From: Solimicrobium silvestre | Lineage (GTDB): Bacteria; Pseudomonadota; Gammaproteobacteria; Burkholderiales; Burkholderiaceae_D | Assembly (NCBI RefSeq): GCF_002976435.1 | Contig: NZ_PUGF01000001.1 | Coordinates: forward strand, 1 to 64,000 | Direction of reading: 5' to 3' | DNA: 64,000 bases | Shown here: positions 45,543 to 55,032 of the stretch, piece by piece | How the letters are laid out: each line of letters starts with the position of its first letter | Position numbering within the stretch: the stretch's first letter is position 1 | Notes under the pieces: model-generated | What the model was told of the DNA's origin: nothing | Seen by the model: only the letters and a program-made list of their open reading frames with translations | Database searches by the model: none | Program-made: the position numbers and the translations under genes

Positions 45543-46574
45543 TTGAATCCGCCGACAAAACGAGACATCACTGAAGTGATATTAAAATTACATGGATGCC
45601 CTAACAAAAAAACCGTGCTACTTTCTGCTTTCAATTTAAACCTGCTCCGCTCGCTAGACGTGTTAATTGAAACACGTAATCTGACCACTGCAGCCAAAGT
45701 GCTAGGACTGACGCAATCAACATTAAGCCGGCAGCTGGTTCAACTGCGCGAACAAACCGGCGATCCTTTGTTGATACGGGAAGGGCAACGTTTTTTGCTA
45801 ACCCAGAAAGCCGAAGCGCTACGCGGGCCGCTTAAAAACATATTAGCGAATATGGAAACGCTGCTGGACACCCCGCACTTTGATCCCGCGCAGTGCGCAC
45901 GCCAGTTTTCGATTTGCGGATCAGACTATATTGCGGATCATATGTTGCCGGAGCTCGTGCGCAATCTAGCATCGCAGGCACCGCAGCTTCGTATCGTATT
46001 GCGCATGTGGGAACCCGGGCACTACCGCCTTCTTGCCGACGAAGGGGTTGATCTGGTCCCCACCATTGCGGACATGATTCCCGATAATTTGTATGGACGC
46101 TCACTGGGGGAAGATAAAGCTGTCTGTGTCATGCGTACTAACCATCCCCTCGCAAAAAACAGCAAGCTCAGTCTTCAGGACTATGTGGATAGTCCTCACA
46201 TTAGCATCGCGGGTGGCAGTGACAAAAATAGTCTGGTCGATCAGGCGCTGGGAAGACAAGGCTTGAAACGCGATATTCGATTGAACGTTCCTTTCTACGC
46301 CGCGGCTTTAAAACTGCTTATCGACAACGACCTATTGCTGACTATTCCTGTACATATCGCCATCGCACTGGCGCGCAATTCCGCTATCGTCTGGCAACCT
46401 TTGCCGTTTGACGTGGCTCCATACCGTTACTGGCTGCTCTGGCATGCACGTAACCATCACGATCCGGCTCATCAATGGTTTCGCAATCAGGTAGTCGAAG
46501 TATTGAATCATTCCATGTATGGCGTGACTAAATTCAATGCAATTAGCGACGATTTAATTCAGCCTCCGCGCTGA
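45543..46574 (+). CDS. LysR-family transcriptional regulator
   Basis: Up to 343 residues from a TTG at 45543; a GTG about 24 codons later (before LLSAFNLNLLRS) may be the real start. The N-terminal LysR helix-turn-helix reads LRSLDVLIETRNLTTAAKVLGLTQSTLSRQLVQLREQTGDPLLIRE. A periplasmic-binding-like effector domain follows. It may control the genes downstream (46743-49226), which run in the same direction 168 bases later, but its effector is unknown. Confidence 0.85.
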   Translation: MNPPTKRDITEVILKLHGCPNKKTVLLSAFNLNLLRSLDVLIETRNLTTAAKVLGLTQSTLSRQLVQLREQTGDPLLIREGQRFLLTQKAEALRGPLKNILANMETLLDTPHFDPAQCARQFSICGSDYIADHMLPELVRNLASQAPQLRIVLRMWEPGHYRLLADEGVDLVPTIADMIPDNLYGRSLGEDKAVCVMRTNHPLAKNSKLSLQDYVDSPHISIAGGSDKNSLVDQALGRQGLKRDIRLNVPFYAAALKLLIDNDLLLTIPVHIAIALARNSAIVWQPLPFDVAPYRYWLLWHARNHHDPAHQWFRNQVVEVLNHSMYGVTKFNAISDDLIQPPR

Positions 46575-46742
46575 CTTACTCACTAATTCACTACTAACTC
46601 GCAGGTATGCCATCCGCGCATACCCACTATGCGCCGTCTTGCGTTGTTCCCAAATCTTTATTACTTTAGACTTCGGCCATCACTGAATGCGCGCATTACG
46701 TGAACTTGGCACTGTCATGTTGAACTTAAAAAGAAGGAACAA

Positions 46743-47426
46743 ATGATGATGATTACGCGGCGCGTGTTTGATCAATTCTTCTATTTCCGCATGGCGCTGC
46801 TGCTTGCTGCAATCGTCATCTACGGTTTTAGTCATACCGTTGATGGCAGCCTGATTCATCCCATCAATCCGCCACCAGCTATTTTCTATGTACATGCCAG
46901 CGTATTTGCATCGTGGGTAGTGCTACTCATCGTGCAAACCGGACTGGCTCGATCTAATAACGTCGCACTCCACCGTCGTTTGGGATGGTTCGGCATATTC
47001 CTTGGCGGTGTTATTCCCGTACTCGGTGTCTCGACGGCGATAACCAGCCAGCAGGAAGCGACCAGCCATCTATTTTTCGCCATTTCGCTGAACGATATGA
47101 TCCTTTTTACGATCGCGTTCTGGCTTGCCATCTATTGGCGAAAAAAACCGGAATACCACAAGCGCCTTATGTTGATCGCTACCTGCTGTTTGATGGGTGC
47201 CGCGATAGCGCGGTTTCCGGAGGTCCCTGGCATACCCTGGGCATACGGAGGTGTTGATCTGTTGATACTGCTTGGTGCTTTGCGCGATGTTGTCGTGTCG
47301 CGAAAAGTACATGTCGTCTTCCGTTACGCACTGCCATGTGTCATTGCCGGGCAGGTATTTGCACTTTATTTGGCCACAGATCCGTCGCCAGTTTGGGCGG
47401 CGCTGCTTCAGATTGTTTTTAAATAA
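46743..47426 (+). CDS. Hypothetical integral membrane protein
   Basis: 227 residues with about six hydrophobic helices: ALLLAAIVIYGFSH, SWVVLLIVQTGLA, IFLGGVIPVLGVSTAI, DMILFTIAFWLAIYW, LIATCCLMGAAIARF and AGQVFALYLATD. Between them are polar segments such as NNVALHRRLGWFG and PEYHKRLML. HRRLG and HKRLM recur in a family of small membrane proteins of unknown role. A good AAGGAA ribosome binding site precedes the ATG. The gene lies 24 bases before the SGNH hydrolase gene and is probably in one operon with it. Confidence 0.6.
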   Translation: MMMITRRVFDQFFYFRMALLLAAIVIYGFSHTVDGSLIHPINPPPAIFYVHASVFASWVVLLIVQTGLARSNNVALHRRLGWFGIFLGGVIPVLGVSTAITSQQEATSHLFFAISLNDMILFTIAFWLAIYWRKKPEYHKRLMLIATCCLMGAAIARFPEVPGIPWAYGGVDLLILLGALRDVVVSRKVHVVFRYALPCVIAGQVFALYLATDPSPVWAALLQIVFK

Positions 47427-47449
47427 ATTATTTTAAAAAGGACTGTCTC

Positions 47450-48730
47450 ATGAATCGCTCTACGTTTATACACCGCGCCGTTGTTATGATGTTTGGCCTG
47501 ATGTTCGGTTTGATAGGGGCCATAACACTTTGCTGGTCGAGCACCGACAACCACTGGGTCGTTACTTGGTCAGCTGTAGCGGACCAGGCAGGGCCAGCGT
47601 TGCGCGGCGCGACCATCCGCCAGGTCGTTCATACCAGTATTGGCGGATCGAATGTACGGATACGCCTGTCTAATTTATTTGGCACCGGGCCAATCACGAT
47701 CGAATCGGCACATCTCGCCTTGCATGCGACCGGTTCAGCAATTCAGGCTGGTAGTGATCACCCATTGACCTTCCAAGGAGTATCCACGCTAAAAATCGCA
47801 AAAGGCGAATCGGCATTAAGTGATCCGATAAGCATGCCCGTAACGGCACTGCAAGAATTGGCGATCAGCCTGTATCTGCCGGCTAATAACGGCCCCTCGA
47901 CGATCCACGGTGTCGGCATGGAAACTGCCTATATCAAACGCGGCAGCGATATGACGGCAGCGATCAGTTTAGCTTCCGCCAAAACGGATGAGAGCCATTA
48001 TTTTCTAACGAATGTCGAGGTTACAGGCACTGACACGGCGGGCGTTATCGTCGCGATTGGGGATTCAATTGCCGACGGCGTAGGATCAACTATGGATGCC
48101 GGAAACAGATGGTCGGATGTACTGGCATCCCGTCTGCAAAAAGATCCTGCGCTGAAATCGGTTGCCGTAGCCAATACTGGTATCGCTGGCAATCGTATAC
48201 TGCAGGACGCCGCAGATCCATTCAGGGGGCAAAGTGCGCTGAATCGTTTTGATCCCGATGCGTTAAGTATGCCCGGCGTGCGTTGGATTATTCTCGATAT
48301 GGGCCTCAACGACATTGGCGCCGCAAGTTTGCTGGGAACAGCCAAGGCCAAAGTATCGTCCCAACAAATTATCGAAGGCATGCAAACGTTAATTACTCGT
48401 GCGCACGAAAAAAATATCAAAATAATCGGTACAACGGTGACGCCTTTTTCTGGCGTTCATTTTGGATCGGGCAAGCATCCCTATTATTCCAGCGCGGGAG
48501 AAGCAAAGCGTCAGGAAGTAAATACATGGATACGTAGCGCGCATGCATTCGATGCGGTAGCCGATTTTGATCAGGTGCTGCGCGACCCCGATCATCCTGA
48601 AAAAATTCGGCCAGCATACGATAGTGGCGACCATCTGCACCCTAACGATGCCGGGCACAAAGCGTTAGCTGAGGCGATTGATTTACACATTTTTTCAGCA
48701 TCAGGGTCAATCAAAGTCGCAATTCGATAA
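47450..48730 (+). CDS. SGNH/GDSL-family hydrolase with N-terminal beta domain
   Basis: 426 residues. The signal-like leader is followed by a beta-rich domain (VRIRLSNLFGTGPITIESAHLAL and GVSTLKIAKGESALSDPI). The SGNH domain has VAIGDSIADGVGST (nucleophile Ser block), VANTGIAGNRIL with the Gly, LDMGLNDIG with the Asn, and SGDHLHPNDAGH with the Asp-His pair. It is probably an esterase acting on sugar acyl groups outside the cell. An AAGGA ribosome binding site and a 24-base gap after the membrane-protein gene indicate an operon. Confidence 0.85.
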   Translation: MNRSTFIHRAVVMMFGLMFGLIGAITLCWSSTDNHWVVTWSAVADQAGPALRGATIRQVVHTSIGGSNVRIRLSNLFGTGPITIESAHLALHATGSAIQAGSDHPLTFQGVSTLKIAKGESALSDPISMPVTALQELAISLYLPANNGPSTIHGVGMETAYIKRGSDMTAAISLASAKTDESHYFLTNVEVTGTDTAGVIVAIGDSIADGVGSTMDAGNRWSDVLASRLQKDPALKSVAVANTGIAGNRILQDAADPFRGQSALNRFDPDALSMPGVRWIILDMGLNDIGAASLLGTAKAKVSSQQIIEGMQTLITRAHEKNIKIIGTTVTPFSGVHFGSGKHPYYSSAGEAKRQEVNTWIRSAHAFDAVADFDQVLRDPDHPEKIRPAYDSGDHLHPNDAGHKALAEAIDLHIFSASGSIKVAIR

Positions 48731-48830
48731 TAGCCAACTTGCCAATGACAAACATAGAACTCGCCATATTTAGCCTTGCCCACACTACTCATGCAGCCAG
48801 ATCATCACCCCACGCTTTGGAGAGAAATCA

Positions 48831-49226
48831 ATGAATACCCTGTTTCACAAACTGAACCCGTATTTCAATCTTGCAGCACGCATCCTGATGTCCTTGATAT
48901 TTGTGGTGTCAGGATTCGGAAAAATCAACGAATATGCCGGCACGCAAGGTTTTATGCAATCTCTCGGCATACCGGGCGCATTGTTACCGCTCGTTATAGT
49001 CGTTGAATTCGGTGGCGGTTTGGCTTTATTGCTTGGGCTCCAGACACGCCTGGCCGCGTTTCTATTGGCCGGCTTTGCATTACTGGCCGGCAGCATTGTT
49101 CATTTCCATCCAAACGATCAAGAAAGCATGATTGTATTCATGGACAATCTCGCGATCATCGGCGGCCTGCTGCTGTTCGCTCAATACGGTGGAGGCGCAT
49201 TTTCGCTCGATAAGCTCAGGAAATAA
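48831..49226 (+). CDS. DoxX-family membrane protein
   Basis: 131 residues with four hydrophobic helices. ILMSLIFVVSGFGKINEYAGTQGFMQSLGIPG is the DoxX/DoxD N-terminal pattern. The remainder is EFGGGLALLLGLQTRLAAFLLAGFALLAG and FMDNLAIIGGLLLFAQYGGGAFSLD. Such proteins occur in small redox or stress modules, but their function is mostly unknown. A good GGAGAGA ribosome binding site supports the start. The gene lies 100 bases after the SGNH hydrolase. Confidence 0.85.
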   Translation: MNTLFHKLNPYFNLAARILMSLIFVVSGFGKINEYAGTQGFMQSLGIPGALLPLVIVVEFGGGLALLLGLQTRLAAFLLAGFALLAGSIVHFHPNDQESMIVFMDNLAIIGGLLLFAQYGGGAFSLDKLRK

Positions 49227-49311
49227 TGAGCGCATGCGCAGTAGGCTATCCAGAGCCATCGACAACGTAACTAATGGCCTTCTTGGTGGAATATACAGTG
49301 TAATTAAATAG

Positions 49312-50103
49312 TTAAAGTCCCGCCAATTTACGCAACACAAAAGCGGTGGCCTGCATTCCAAACGATGCGGTCACCACCATTGCAGAGCCAAAACCTGCAC
49401 AGTTCAAACCGGTGATTCCATCTTCTGTGGCAGCAGCGTCAACCACATCATCCACTGCGCAGCTAGCGTCAGGAAATTTTAACGGCTCCATCGAAAACAC
49501 GGCATCAATTCCAAATTTATTCTTGGTGCCGCGTGGGAAGCCGTAATTTTGCCGCAAACGTTTTCTGACTAAAGAAAGCAGCGGCTCTTGCTCGGTACGG
49601 CACAAGTCACGTATCTCAATCCGGCTTGGATCAATTTGACCACCTGCTCCGCCTATCGTCACAACAGGAATCGCTTCCGCCCGACAAAACGCCAGCAACG
49701 CGGTTTTTGCTTTTACGCTATCAATGGCGTCCACGACATAATCAAACTGAGGCGCTTTAATCATTTCCGGTAAATTTTCCGGGGTAATAAAATCTTCCAC
49801 CTGAATCACTTGGCAGGATGGATTGATTTGCGCAATCCGTTCCGCCAACGCAGTCACTTTGGCCTGCCCCAAGGTACTAGTTAAGGCTTGAATTTGACGG
49901 TTAATATTCGATTCGGCCACGTTATCTAAATCAATTAACGTGATTTTGCCAATGGCACTTCGCGCCAACGCTTCCACCACCCAGGACCCAACACCGCCAA
50001 CGCCCACCACGCACACATGCGCCGCTTTAAACTTAGCCAATCCGTCTGCGCCATATAAACGAGCAATACCGCCAAAACGACGCTCAAAATCCATTTCTTC
50101 CAT
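49312..50103 (-). CDS. tcdA: tRNA threonylcarbamoyladenosine dehydratase
   Basis: 263 residues of the E1-like ThiF/MoeB superfamily. VCVVGVGGVGSWVVEALARSAIGKITLIDLDNVAESNINRQIQAL is the nucleotide-binding core with the conserved Gly and Arg residues. VVTIGGAGGQIDPSRI and FSMEPLKFPDA are TcdA (CsdL/YgdL) features. The enzyme cyclises the threonylcarbamoyl group at A37 of tRNAs to form the cyclic modification ct6A. The C-terminal hydrophobic helix (GSAMVVTASFGMQATAFVL) is a usual trait. It is a single gene. Confidence 0.92.
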   Translation of the reverse strand: MEEMDFERRFGGIARLYGADGLAKFKAAHVCVVGVGGVGSWVVEALARSAIGKITLIDLDNVAESNINRQIQALTSTLGQAKVTALAERIAQINPSCQVIQVEDFITPENLPEMIKAPQFDYVVDAIDSVKAKTALLAFCRAEAIPVVTIGGAGGQIDPSRIEIRDLCRTEQEPLLSLVRKRLRQNYGFPRGTKNKFGIDAVFSMEPLKFPDASCAVDDVVDAAATEDGITGLNCAGFGSAMVVTASFGMQATAFVLRKLAGL

Positions 50104-50172
50104 ATTTAGTGCTTTGTAAAGTGTATTAGGTGCGCTATTTTAACGGACAAGCATCCACTCTTAAAAAAAACC

Positions 50173-50703
50173 ATGACACCTTTATTTGACAGCGCACCGG
50201 GATTTGATCAGCCTTTAGCCGTTTTGAAGCATTGCCACACCCGAATTCGTAAACAATTATCAACACTATCCAAATTACCCGCACATTTACAAAAAAACGG
50301 CGCAGATATTGAGGCACAACAAGCCGCATTTGCGGTAATACGTTATTTTACGCAAGGCGCACCTAATCATCATCTGGACGAAGAACACGATTTAATCCCG
50401 ATGTTAACCGGCTGCGCACAAGGCGATGATGCCAATTTATTACAGCAATTACTGCCTGAAATTTTAAAAGAACATCAACAAATGGATGCAATCTGGCAGG
50501 AACTACTGCCACAGTTAAACGTAATACAACAGGGCGTTATCGCCCAACTAAATGAAGAACTAATCAAGCAATGGAGCACACTTTATTTAGCCCATATGGA
50601 CAAAGAAGAACAGCACATCGCGCCAATGGCAATGCGACTTTTTAGTAGCGAACAAATGCAGCAATTAGGCAATGCGATGCAAGCACGCCGACTAACGATT
50701 TAA
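50173..50703 (+). CDS. Hemerythrin-domain protein
   Basis: 176 residues of the hemerythrin/HHE four-helix type. The His and Glu ligands are in [41 protein letters not shown] and [16 protein letters not shown]. Such cytoplasmic proteins bind oxygen or nitric oxide with a di-iron site, or act in iron and stress sensing. It precedes pdxH by 19 bases on the same strand, so it is probably co-transcribed with it. The exact role is unknown. Confidence 0.85.
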   Translation: MTPLFDSAPGFDQPLAVLKHCHTRIRKQLSTLSKLPAHLQKNGADIEAQQAAFAVIRYFTQGAPNHHLDEEHDLIPMLTGCAQGDDANLLQQLLPEILKEHQQMDAIWQELLPQLNVIQQGVIAQLNEELIKQWSTLYLAHMDKEEQHIAPMAMRLFSSEQMQQLGNAMQARRLTI

Positions 50704-50722
50704 ATTCAATCAGGACAAAATC

Positions 50723-51358
50723 ATGACATTAGCCAATATACGCACCGATTATCAACGCGCCAGCCTATCTGAAGAGCAAGTGGATGCCGACCCGATCAAG
50801 CAATTCTCCATCTGGTTTCAAGAAGCTTTAGACGCAAAAGTGGCCGAACCCAATGCGATGAGTTTAGCCACGGTGAATCAACAAGGCCGCCCATCGTCAC
50901 GTATCGTTTTAATCAAGGAATTGGATCAGCGCGGCATTACCTGGTACACCCATTACACCAGCCGCAAAGGAGAAGAGCTCGCGACAAATCCCCATGCCGC
51001 GCTACTGTTTTTTTGGTCAGAACTAGAACGCCAGGTACGCATTGAAGGGCGGGTTGAAAAAGTAACCGCTCTGGAAAATGACACCTATTTCAACAGCCGG
51101 CCACTCGCCAGCCGTCTCGGTGCCCTGGCTTCAGAACAAAGTCAAGTTATAGCCAACCGTGCTTTGCTTGATGAGCGGGTAGAAAAAATTACCGCCCAAT
51201 ATGGCGATCAAGTACCACGCCCAGAGCATTGGGGTGGCTACCGCCTGGTACCGGATTACCTGGAATTTTGGCAAGGCCGCAGCTCGCGCTTGCATGACCG
51301 GATTGCGTATGAGAAAAATGCCGATGGTGTTTGGTTGCGCAGTCGCTTACAACCATAA
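50723..51358 (+). CDS. pdxH: Pyridoxamine 5'-phosphate oxidase
   Basis: 211 residues of the PdxH flavoprotein. [21 protein letters not shown] and [26 protein letters not shown] form the FMN-binding barrel, followed by [14 protein letters not shown] and the C-terminal [21 protein letters not shown] that binds PLP. It makes pyridoxal phosphate from the 5'-phosphates of pyridoxine or pyridoxamine, using oxygen. The length is normal. The upstream neighbour is a hemerythrin gene. Confidence 0.95.
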   Translation: MTLANIRTDYQRASLSEEQVDADPIKQFSIWFQEALDAKVAEPNAMSLATVNQQGRPSSRIVLIKELDQRGITWYTHYTSRKGEELATNPHAALLFFWSELERQVRIEGRVEKVTALENDTYFNSRPLASRLGALASEQSQVIANRALLDERVEKITAQYGDQVPRPEHWGGYRLVPDYLEFWQGRSSRLHDRIAYEKNADGVWLRSRLQP

Positions 51359-51435
51359 TGTGGAATTGCATTTTATATTTTGAAAGTTTAAATAAATTTT
51401 TTTAGTATTTTATTAACGAAAAAAATCGCATCAAT

Positions 51436-51455
51436 CACTGTGCAAGACAGTGTTT
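51436..51455 (+). terminator. Weak terminator-like hairpin after pdxH
   Basis: CACTGT (51436-51441) pairs with ACAGTG (51447-51452) around GCAAG, followed by only three T. It lies 78 bases after the pdxH stop. The short U-tract makes it a weak terminator candidate. Confidence 0.4.
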
Positions 51456-51488
51456 CAAACTACTATTTAAAGAAATAAAAAAATTGAA

Positions 51489-51548
51489 TCGAATTTAATT
51501 GCAAGCTGTTGAATTGAATGATTAATTCTATAACGCAATTAAATTCGA
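51489..51548. repeat. AT-rich 60-bp inverted repeat
   Basis: TCGAATTTAATTGC at 51489-51502 is matched perfectly by its reverse complement at 51535-51548, enclosing 32 bases. The size and position in a non-coding gap resemble a miniature element or an operator pair rather than a terminator. No flanking target duplication was obvious. Confidence 0.5.
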
Positions 51549-51796
51549 GCTGAAATCTCACAAGATTTTTTCTTTTAATTTTTTTACTTCATATAAATTT
51601 TCAATTATTCAAACAACGAATAAATCTTTAAATTGAACCCTGTGCGCATGCTGTTAAATCGCACACGAACTATTTCTTTCAAGCTCCAATTCCTGAGCAG
51701 TTGATGTTTCTGTGATACTCACAAGGGTAGTATATTGCTCTTCAAAAAAGCAGATGGAAATTCTTGTTATTGTAGGGAGAAAATCAAAGGAAAATC

Positions 51797-52222
51797 ATGA
51801 ATAAGCTATTTGTATTTTCATTCTTAAGCGCGCTATCGCTGTCCTCTCTAGCGCAAACTTCCAACGTAGAAACTATTACCATGACCGCTGATAAAGAGGG
51901 GATGTTACGTGCACAAAAATATACTATGTTACCCGACGAGTTTTATAACTTTGTAGGTACATATGAACTTTCAAATGGTATGACACTATCTTTGTATAGC
52001 AGAAGTAGTGAGATGTTTGCTCAATTGAATAACCAAGCCAGACTTCGCATCATTGCCACCGCATCGAACTCGTTTATATCTTTGGATAGACAGTTGAAAA
52101 TGAGGATAGATTTAGATCAAAATGGCGAAGCAAGCGGTGAAGTATATATCCCCGTGCCGTCACCTGTTATTGCTAGCAGCGATAATGGTAATCAACAATT
52201 CAAAGTGCTTACCCTGCACTAA
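51797..52222 (+). CDS. Hypothetical small secreted protein
   Basis: 141 residues. A signal peptide (LFVFSFLSALSLSSLAQ-TS) is followed by a mostly beta-strand protein with no motif I recognise. FYNFVGTYELSNGMTLSLYSRSSEMFAQLN is the most regular part and resembles a beta-sheet hairpin. Then come short strands around SFISLDRQLKMRIDLDQNGEASGEVYIPVP. Such YELSNG...-like domains occur in proteins of unknown function. An AAAGGA ribosome binding site precedes the ATG. It is monocistronic and stands between two non-coding gaps. Confidence 0.6.
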   Translation: MNKLFVFSFLSALSLSSLAQTSNVETITMTADKEGMLRAQKYTMLPDEFYNFVGTYELSNGMTLSLYSRSSEMFAQLNNQARLRIIATASNSFISLDRQLKMRIDLDQNGEASGEVYIPVPSPVIASSDNGNQQFKVLTLH

Positions 52223-52254
52223 GTAATTTTTTGAAAGCCACAAAGATGAGCACA

Positions 52255-52316
52255 TATTTTCGTGGGTTTACGACGTAGCGCAACCAATAAGTTAGCGCTA
52301 CGCCGCAATGAAAATA
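52255..52316. repeat. Extended imperfect hairpin, possible dispersed repeat
   Basis: The core CGTAGCGC (52274-52281) pairs with GCGCTACG (52295-52302), extended by AAC/GTT with one bulged A and a 6-base loop. Outer arms TATTTTC (52255-52261) and GAAAATA (52310-52316) also pair. GTGGGTTTACG next to CGTAGCGCAACC recalls palindromic intergenic repeats common in proteobacteria. It has no U-tract and sits 30-90 bases after the small secreted-protein stop. Confidence 0.5.
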
Positions 52317-52524
52317 CGAATTACCACAGATTAGAAACCATTCAGCAGGCCAAACCCATCACACTAATTCAACCGCGCAATTCCCGTTTAAACAACGTAC
52401 TGTTTCGCCATATCTGCCATAGCGTTACAGTGCTGGTACAAAACAGAAATATCCAGCAAACAATTGCTAATAGCCCGCCGGTATCGTAAAAATATGGAGG
52501 TATATAAAATCTCCTTATTTTCAT

Positions 52525-52554
52525 AAAAAAACGGTGTAAATTACACCGTTTTTT
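52525..52554. terminator. Bidirectional terminator between the secreted-protein gene and tldD
   Basis: AAAAAACGGTGTAA and TTACACCGTTTTTT form a near-perfect palindrome (52525-52554) with GGTGTAA/TTACACC as the GC part and flanking A and T tracts. It lies 28 bases after the tldD stop on the minus strand, and serves rightward transcripts equally. Confidence 0.88.
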
Positions 52555-52582
52555 CAGCATTTCTTATTACAGTTAAAATCAG

Positions 52583-54031
52583 TTAAGCCGTACCACCCAC
52601 CGTTATTCCATCCAAGCGCAAAGTCGGCTGACCAACACCAACCGGTACGCTCTGCCCTTCTTTGCCGCACACACCCACACCGGAATCCAGACGCAAATCG
52701 TTACCGATCATGCTCACCCGATGCAGTACATCTGGACCGTTACCGATCAGTGTTGCGCCTTTAACTGGATAAGTCACTTTACCGTCTTCGATCATGTAGG
52801 CTTCGCTGGCAGAAAAGACGAATTTGCCGTTGGTAATGTCGACTTGCCCACCGCCAAAATTCACTGCATATAAACCGTTTTTAACCGAAGCTAAAATCTC
52901 AGCCGGATCTTTGTCACCAGCCAGCATATAAGTGTTGGTCATGCGTGGCATCGGCAAGTGTGCAAATGATTCACGACGCGCATTGCCGGTAACCGGCATT
53001 TTCATTAAGCGCGCGTTCATGGTGTCCTGGATGTAGCCTTTTAAAATACCGTTTTCAATTAAAGTAGTGCATTGCGTCGGGTTACCTTCATCATCCATAT
53101 TCAATGAACCGCGACGGTCGCGCAAGGTGCCGTCATCAACTACAGTAACGCCAGCAGCAGCAACACGCTCGCCCAGGCGGCCTGAAAAAGCACTGGAACC
53201 TTTGCGGTTAAAGTCGCCTTCCAAACCATGACCAATTGCTTCATGCAATAACACACCGGGCCATCCAGGTCCTAACACCACCGTCATCGGACCTGCCGGA
53301 GCTGGACGTGCTTCTAAGTTAATCAGAGCACCGGCAACTGCTTCATCCACATATTTTTCAAGCATTTCATCGCTAAAATAAGCGTAGTCATAACGGCCAC
53401 CGCCACCTGCGGAACCCATTTCACGACGACCATTTTGTTCTGCTATTACGGTAAGAGAAAGTCGCACCAAAGGGCGCACATCACCGGCAATAACACCGTC
53501 GCTACGTGCGACTAGTACCACGTCATACTCACCGGCTAATCCTGCCATGACTTGCTTAACACGTGGATCTTTGGCGCGCGCCATTTTTTCAATTTTCTCT
53601 AACAACTGTACTTTGGCAGTCGAGTCTAATGAACTTAACGGATCATGTGGAAAATACAGTGAATGGCCGACGTGACCATGCATGGAGGTGGCAACTTTTA
53701 CTTTGCCCTGTCCATAACGCGCAATCGTACGGGTTGCGGCAACGGCTTCCTTTAAGGCTTCCAGTGAAATTTCATCGGAATAGGAGAATGCCGTTTTGTC
53801 GCCAGAAACAGCACGCACGCCGACACCTTGATCAATATTAAAACTGCCGGTTTTAACAATGCCTTCTTCCAGACTCCAACTTTCGCTTTTGGTAAATTGA
53901 AAATACAAATCAGCGTAGTCGACTTTATGAGAAAACATACTCGCTAAAGTGCTAGTCAAAGCGACGTCATCCAGCCCGAATGGAGTCAGTAAAATGCTGC
54001 GGGCTAAGCTTAAATTATTTGAAGAATTCAT
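52583..54031 (-). CDS. tldD: Metalloprotease TldD
   Basis: 482 residues from the ATG at 54031; an upstream ATG at 54040 adds 3. The zinc site is in [16 protein letters not shown] (HExxxH). [17 protein letters not shown] and [29 protein letters not shown], with [30 protein letters not shown] at the end, are family hallmarks. TldD works with TldE/PmbA to process peptides such as microcin B17 and to degrade CcdA; the partner gene is not in the window. It lies upstream of the nitrilase gene in the same direction, as is common in betaproteobacteria. Confidence 0.94.
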   Translation of the reverse strand: MNSSNNLSLARSILLTPFGLDDVALTSTLASMFSHKVDYADLYFQFTKSESWSLEEGIVKTGSFNIDQGVGVRAVSGDKTAFSYSDEISLEALKEAVAATRTIARYGQGKVKVATSMHGHVGHSLYFPHDPLSSLDSTAKVQLLEKIEKMARAKDPRVKQVMAGLAGEYDVVLVARSDGVIAGDVRPLVRLSLTVIAEQNGRREMGSAGGGGRYDYAYFSDEMLEKYVDEAVAGALINLEARPAPAGPMTVVLGPGWPGVLLHEAIGHGLEGDFNRKGSSAFSGRLGERVAAAGVTVVDDGTLRDRRGSLNMDDEGNPTQCTTLIENGILKGYIQDTMNARLMKMPVTGNARRESFAHLPMPRMTNTYMLAGDKDPAEILASVKNGLYAVNFGGGQVDITNGKFVFSASEAYMIEDGKVTYPVKGATLIGNGPDVLHRVSMIGNDLRLDSGVGVCGKEGQSVPVGVGQPTLRLDGITVGGTA

Positions 54032-54148
54032 AATATCCATAATCTGTTACGTGCTTTGGTTAGAAAGATACTTATATGTCAGGCTGGATACTCGTGTAAA
54101 TCGATAATTACAAAACGAGCACCAAAAAAATTCGGGGGATTGCCAAGG

Positions 54149-54175
54149 TTGTCAGGGTTATCAGGATTATCAGGC
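54149..54175. repeat. Three 9-bp tandem repeats
   Basis: TTGTCAGGG, TTATCAGGA and TTATCAGGC follow one another directly just after the nitrilase stop. The copies differ by one or two bases. It is a tiny array in the spacer between the nitrilase gene and tldD and may be a slippage product. Confidence 0.5.
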
Positions 54176-54179
54176 TTAG

Positions 54180-54992
54180 TTATGCCAACATCCGATGTTG
54201 CAAAGCCGGCAAATTACGCCGTACTTCCTGAATAAGCTGTGTATCAAGTTCGCCTGCAACAACGCCTTCAGAATCAGGTAGAACAGACACAATCTTACCC
54301 CAAGGATCGATCAACATGCTGTGCCCCCAAGTATGGCGACCGTTGGGATGACGCCCAACTTGACCGGATGCGAGCACATAGCATTGATTTTCAATGGCAC
54401 GGGCGCGTAGCAATACTTCCCAATGAACTGAGCCGGTAGTGTACGTAAACGCTGCCGGTACAACGATTAAATCACACGCGCCAAACGCGCGGTACAGCTC
54501 TGGAAAGCGCAGATCATAACAGATCGACAAACCAATTTTATATGTATCGGCACCAACTTTAGCCTCAACGCTAACGGGTTTCGTACCCGCCAGAATACTC
54601 AATGACTCTTGATAGGATTCTGCGCCTTTTGTGAAGCCAAATAAATGAATTTTATCGTAGCGGGCAACTTGATGACCTTGCGGATCAAAGACCAGGCTGC
54701 TGTTATAGACTTTATCGACTTCGGGTGAGGGGCAAGGAATCGTCCCGCCAATTAGGTAAATGCCGTGGCTGCGCGCTTGTTCCGCCATAAATTCCGTCAT
54801 TAAAGCGGCATCTGGACTCTGCGCCAAGCGGGTTTTATCTTGCTCATGCATGCCCATGACAGGCCAATATTCGGGCAACAACACCAATTTGGCGCCCGCC
54901 GCAACGGCTTCATCAATTAAGCGCGTAGCTGTGTTGATGTTGTCATGTAAAAGCGGGCCGGAGGTCATTTGAATAGCGGCAATTTTCATCAT
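54180..54992 (-). CDS. Carbon-nitrogen hydrolase (Nit-type)
   Basis: 270 residues of the nitrilase superfamily with the Glu-Lys-Cys triad. The Glu is in LVLLPEYWPVMG, the Lys in RYDKIHLFGF, and the Cys in IGLSICYDLRFPELYRAFGA. It matches the Nit1/Nit2 branch (omega-amidases or deaminated-glutathione amidases) often found beside glnE and yhdP. The bacterial homologue removes deaminated glutathione, a by-product of aminotransferases. The start lies at MMKIAAIQM. It precedes tldD and follows the yhdP-like gene. Confidence 0.88.
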   Translation of the reverse strand: MMKIAAIQMTSGPLLHDNINTATRLIDEAVAAGAKLVLLPEYWPVMGMHEQDKTRLAQSPDAALMTEFMAEQARSHGIYLIGGTIPCPSPEVDKVYNSSLVFDPQGHQVARYDKIHLFGFTKGAESYQESLSILAGTKPVSVEAKVGADTYKIGLSICYDLRFPELYRAFGACDLIVVPAAFTYTTGSVHWEVLLRARAIENQCYVLASGQVGRHPNGRHTWGHSMLIDPWGKIVSVLPDSEGVVAGELDTQLIQEVRRNLPALQHRMLA

Positions 54993-55032
54993 TTTATGCT
55001 CTCGTTTCAGTTTGGGAACGCATCAAACCGTA

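Larger units (their letters stand above)
51359..51796. other. AT-rich gap of about 440 bases
   Basis: No gene was recognised. It contains a small terminator-like hairpin at 51436 and a 60-bp inverted repeat at 51489, described separately. The promoter of the next gene probably lies near 51700. The very high AT content contrasts with both flanking genes. Confidence 0.55.
52223..52582. other. Gap of about 360 bases between convergent genes
   Basis: It contains an extended hairpin at 52255-52316 and a bidirectional terminator at 52525-52554. No gene is supported; the frames there are short, lack ribosome binding sites and look random. Confidence 0.6.
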
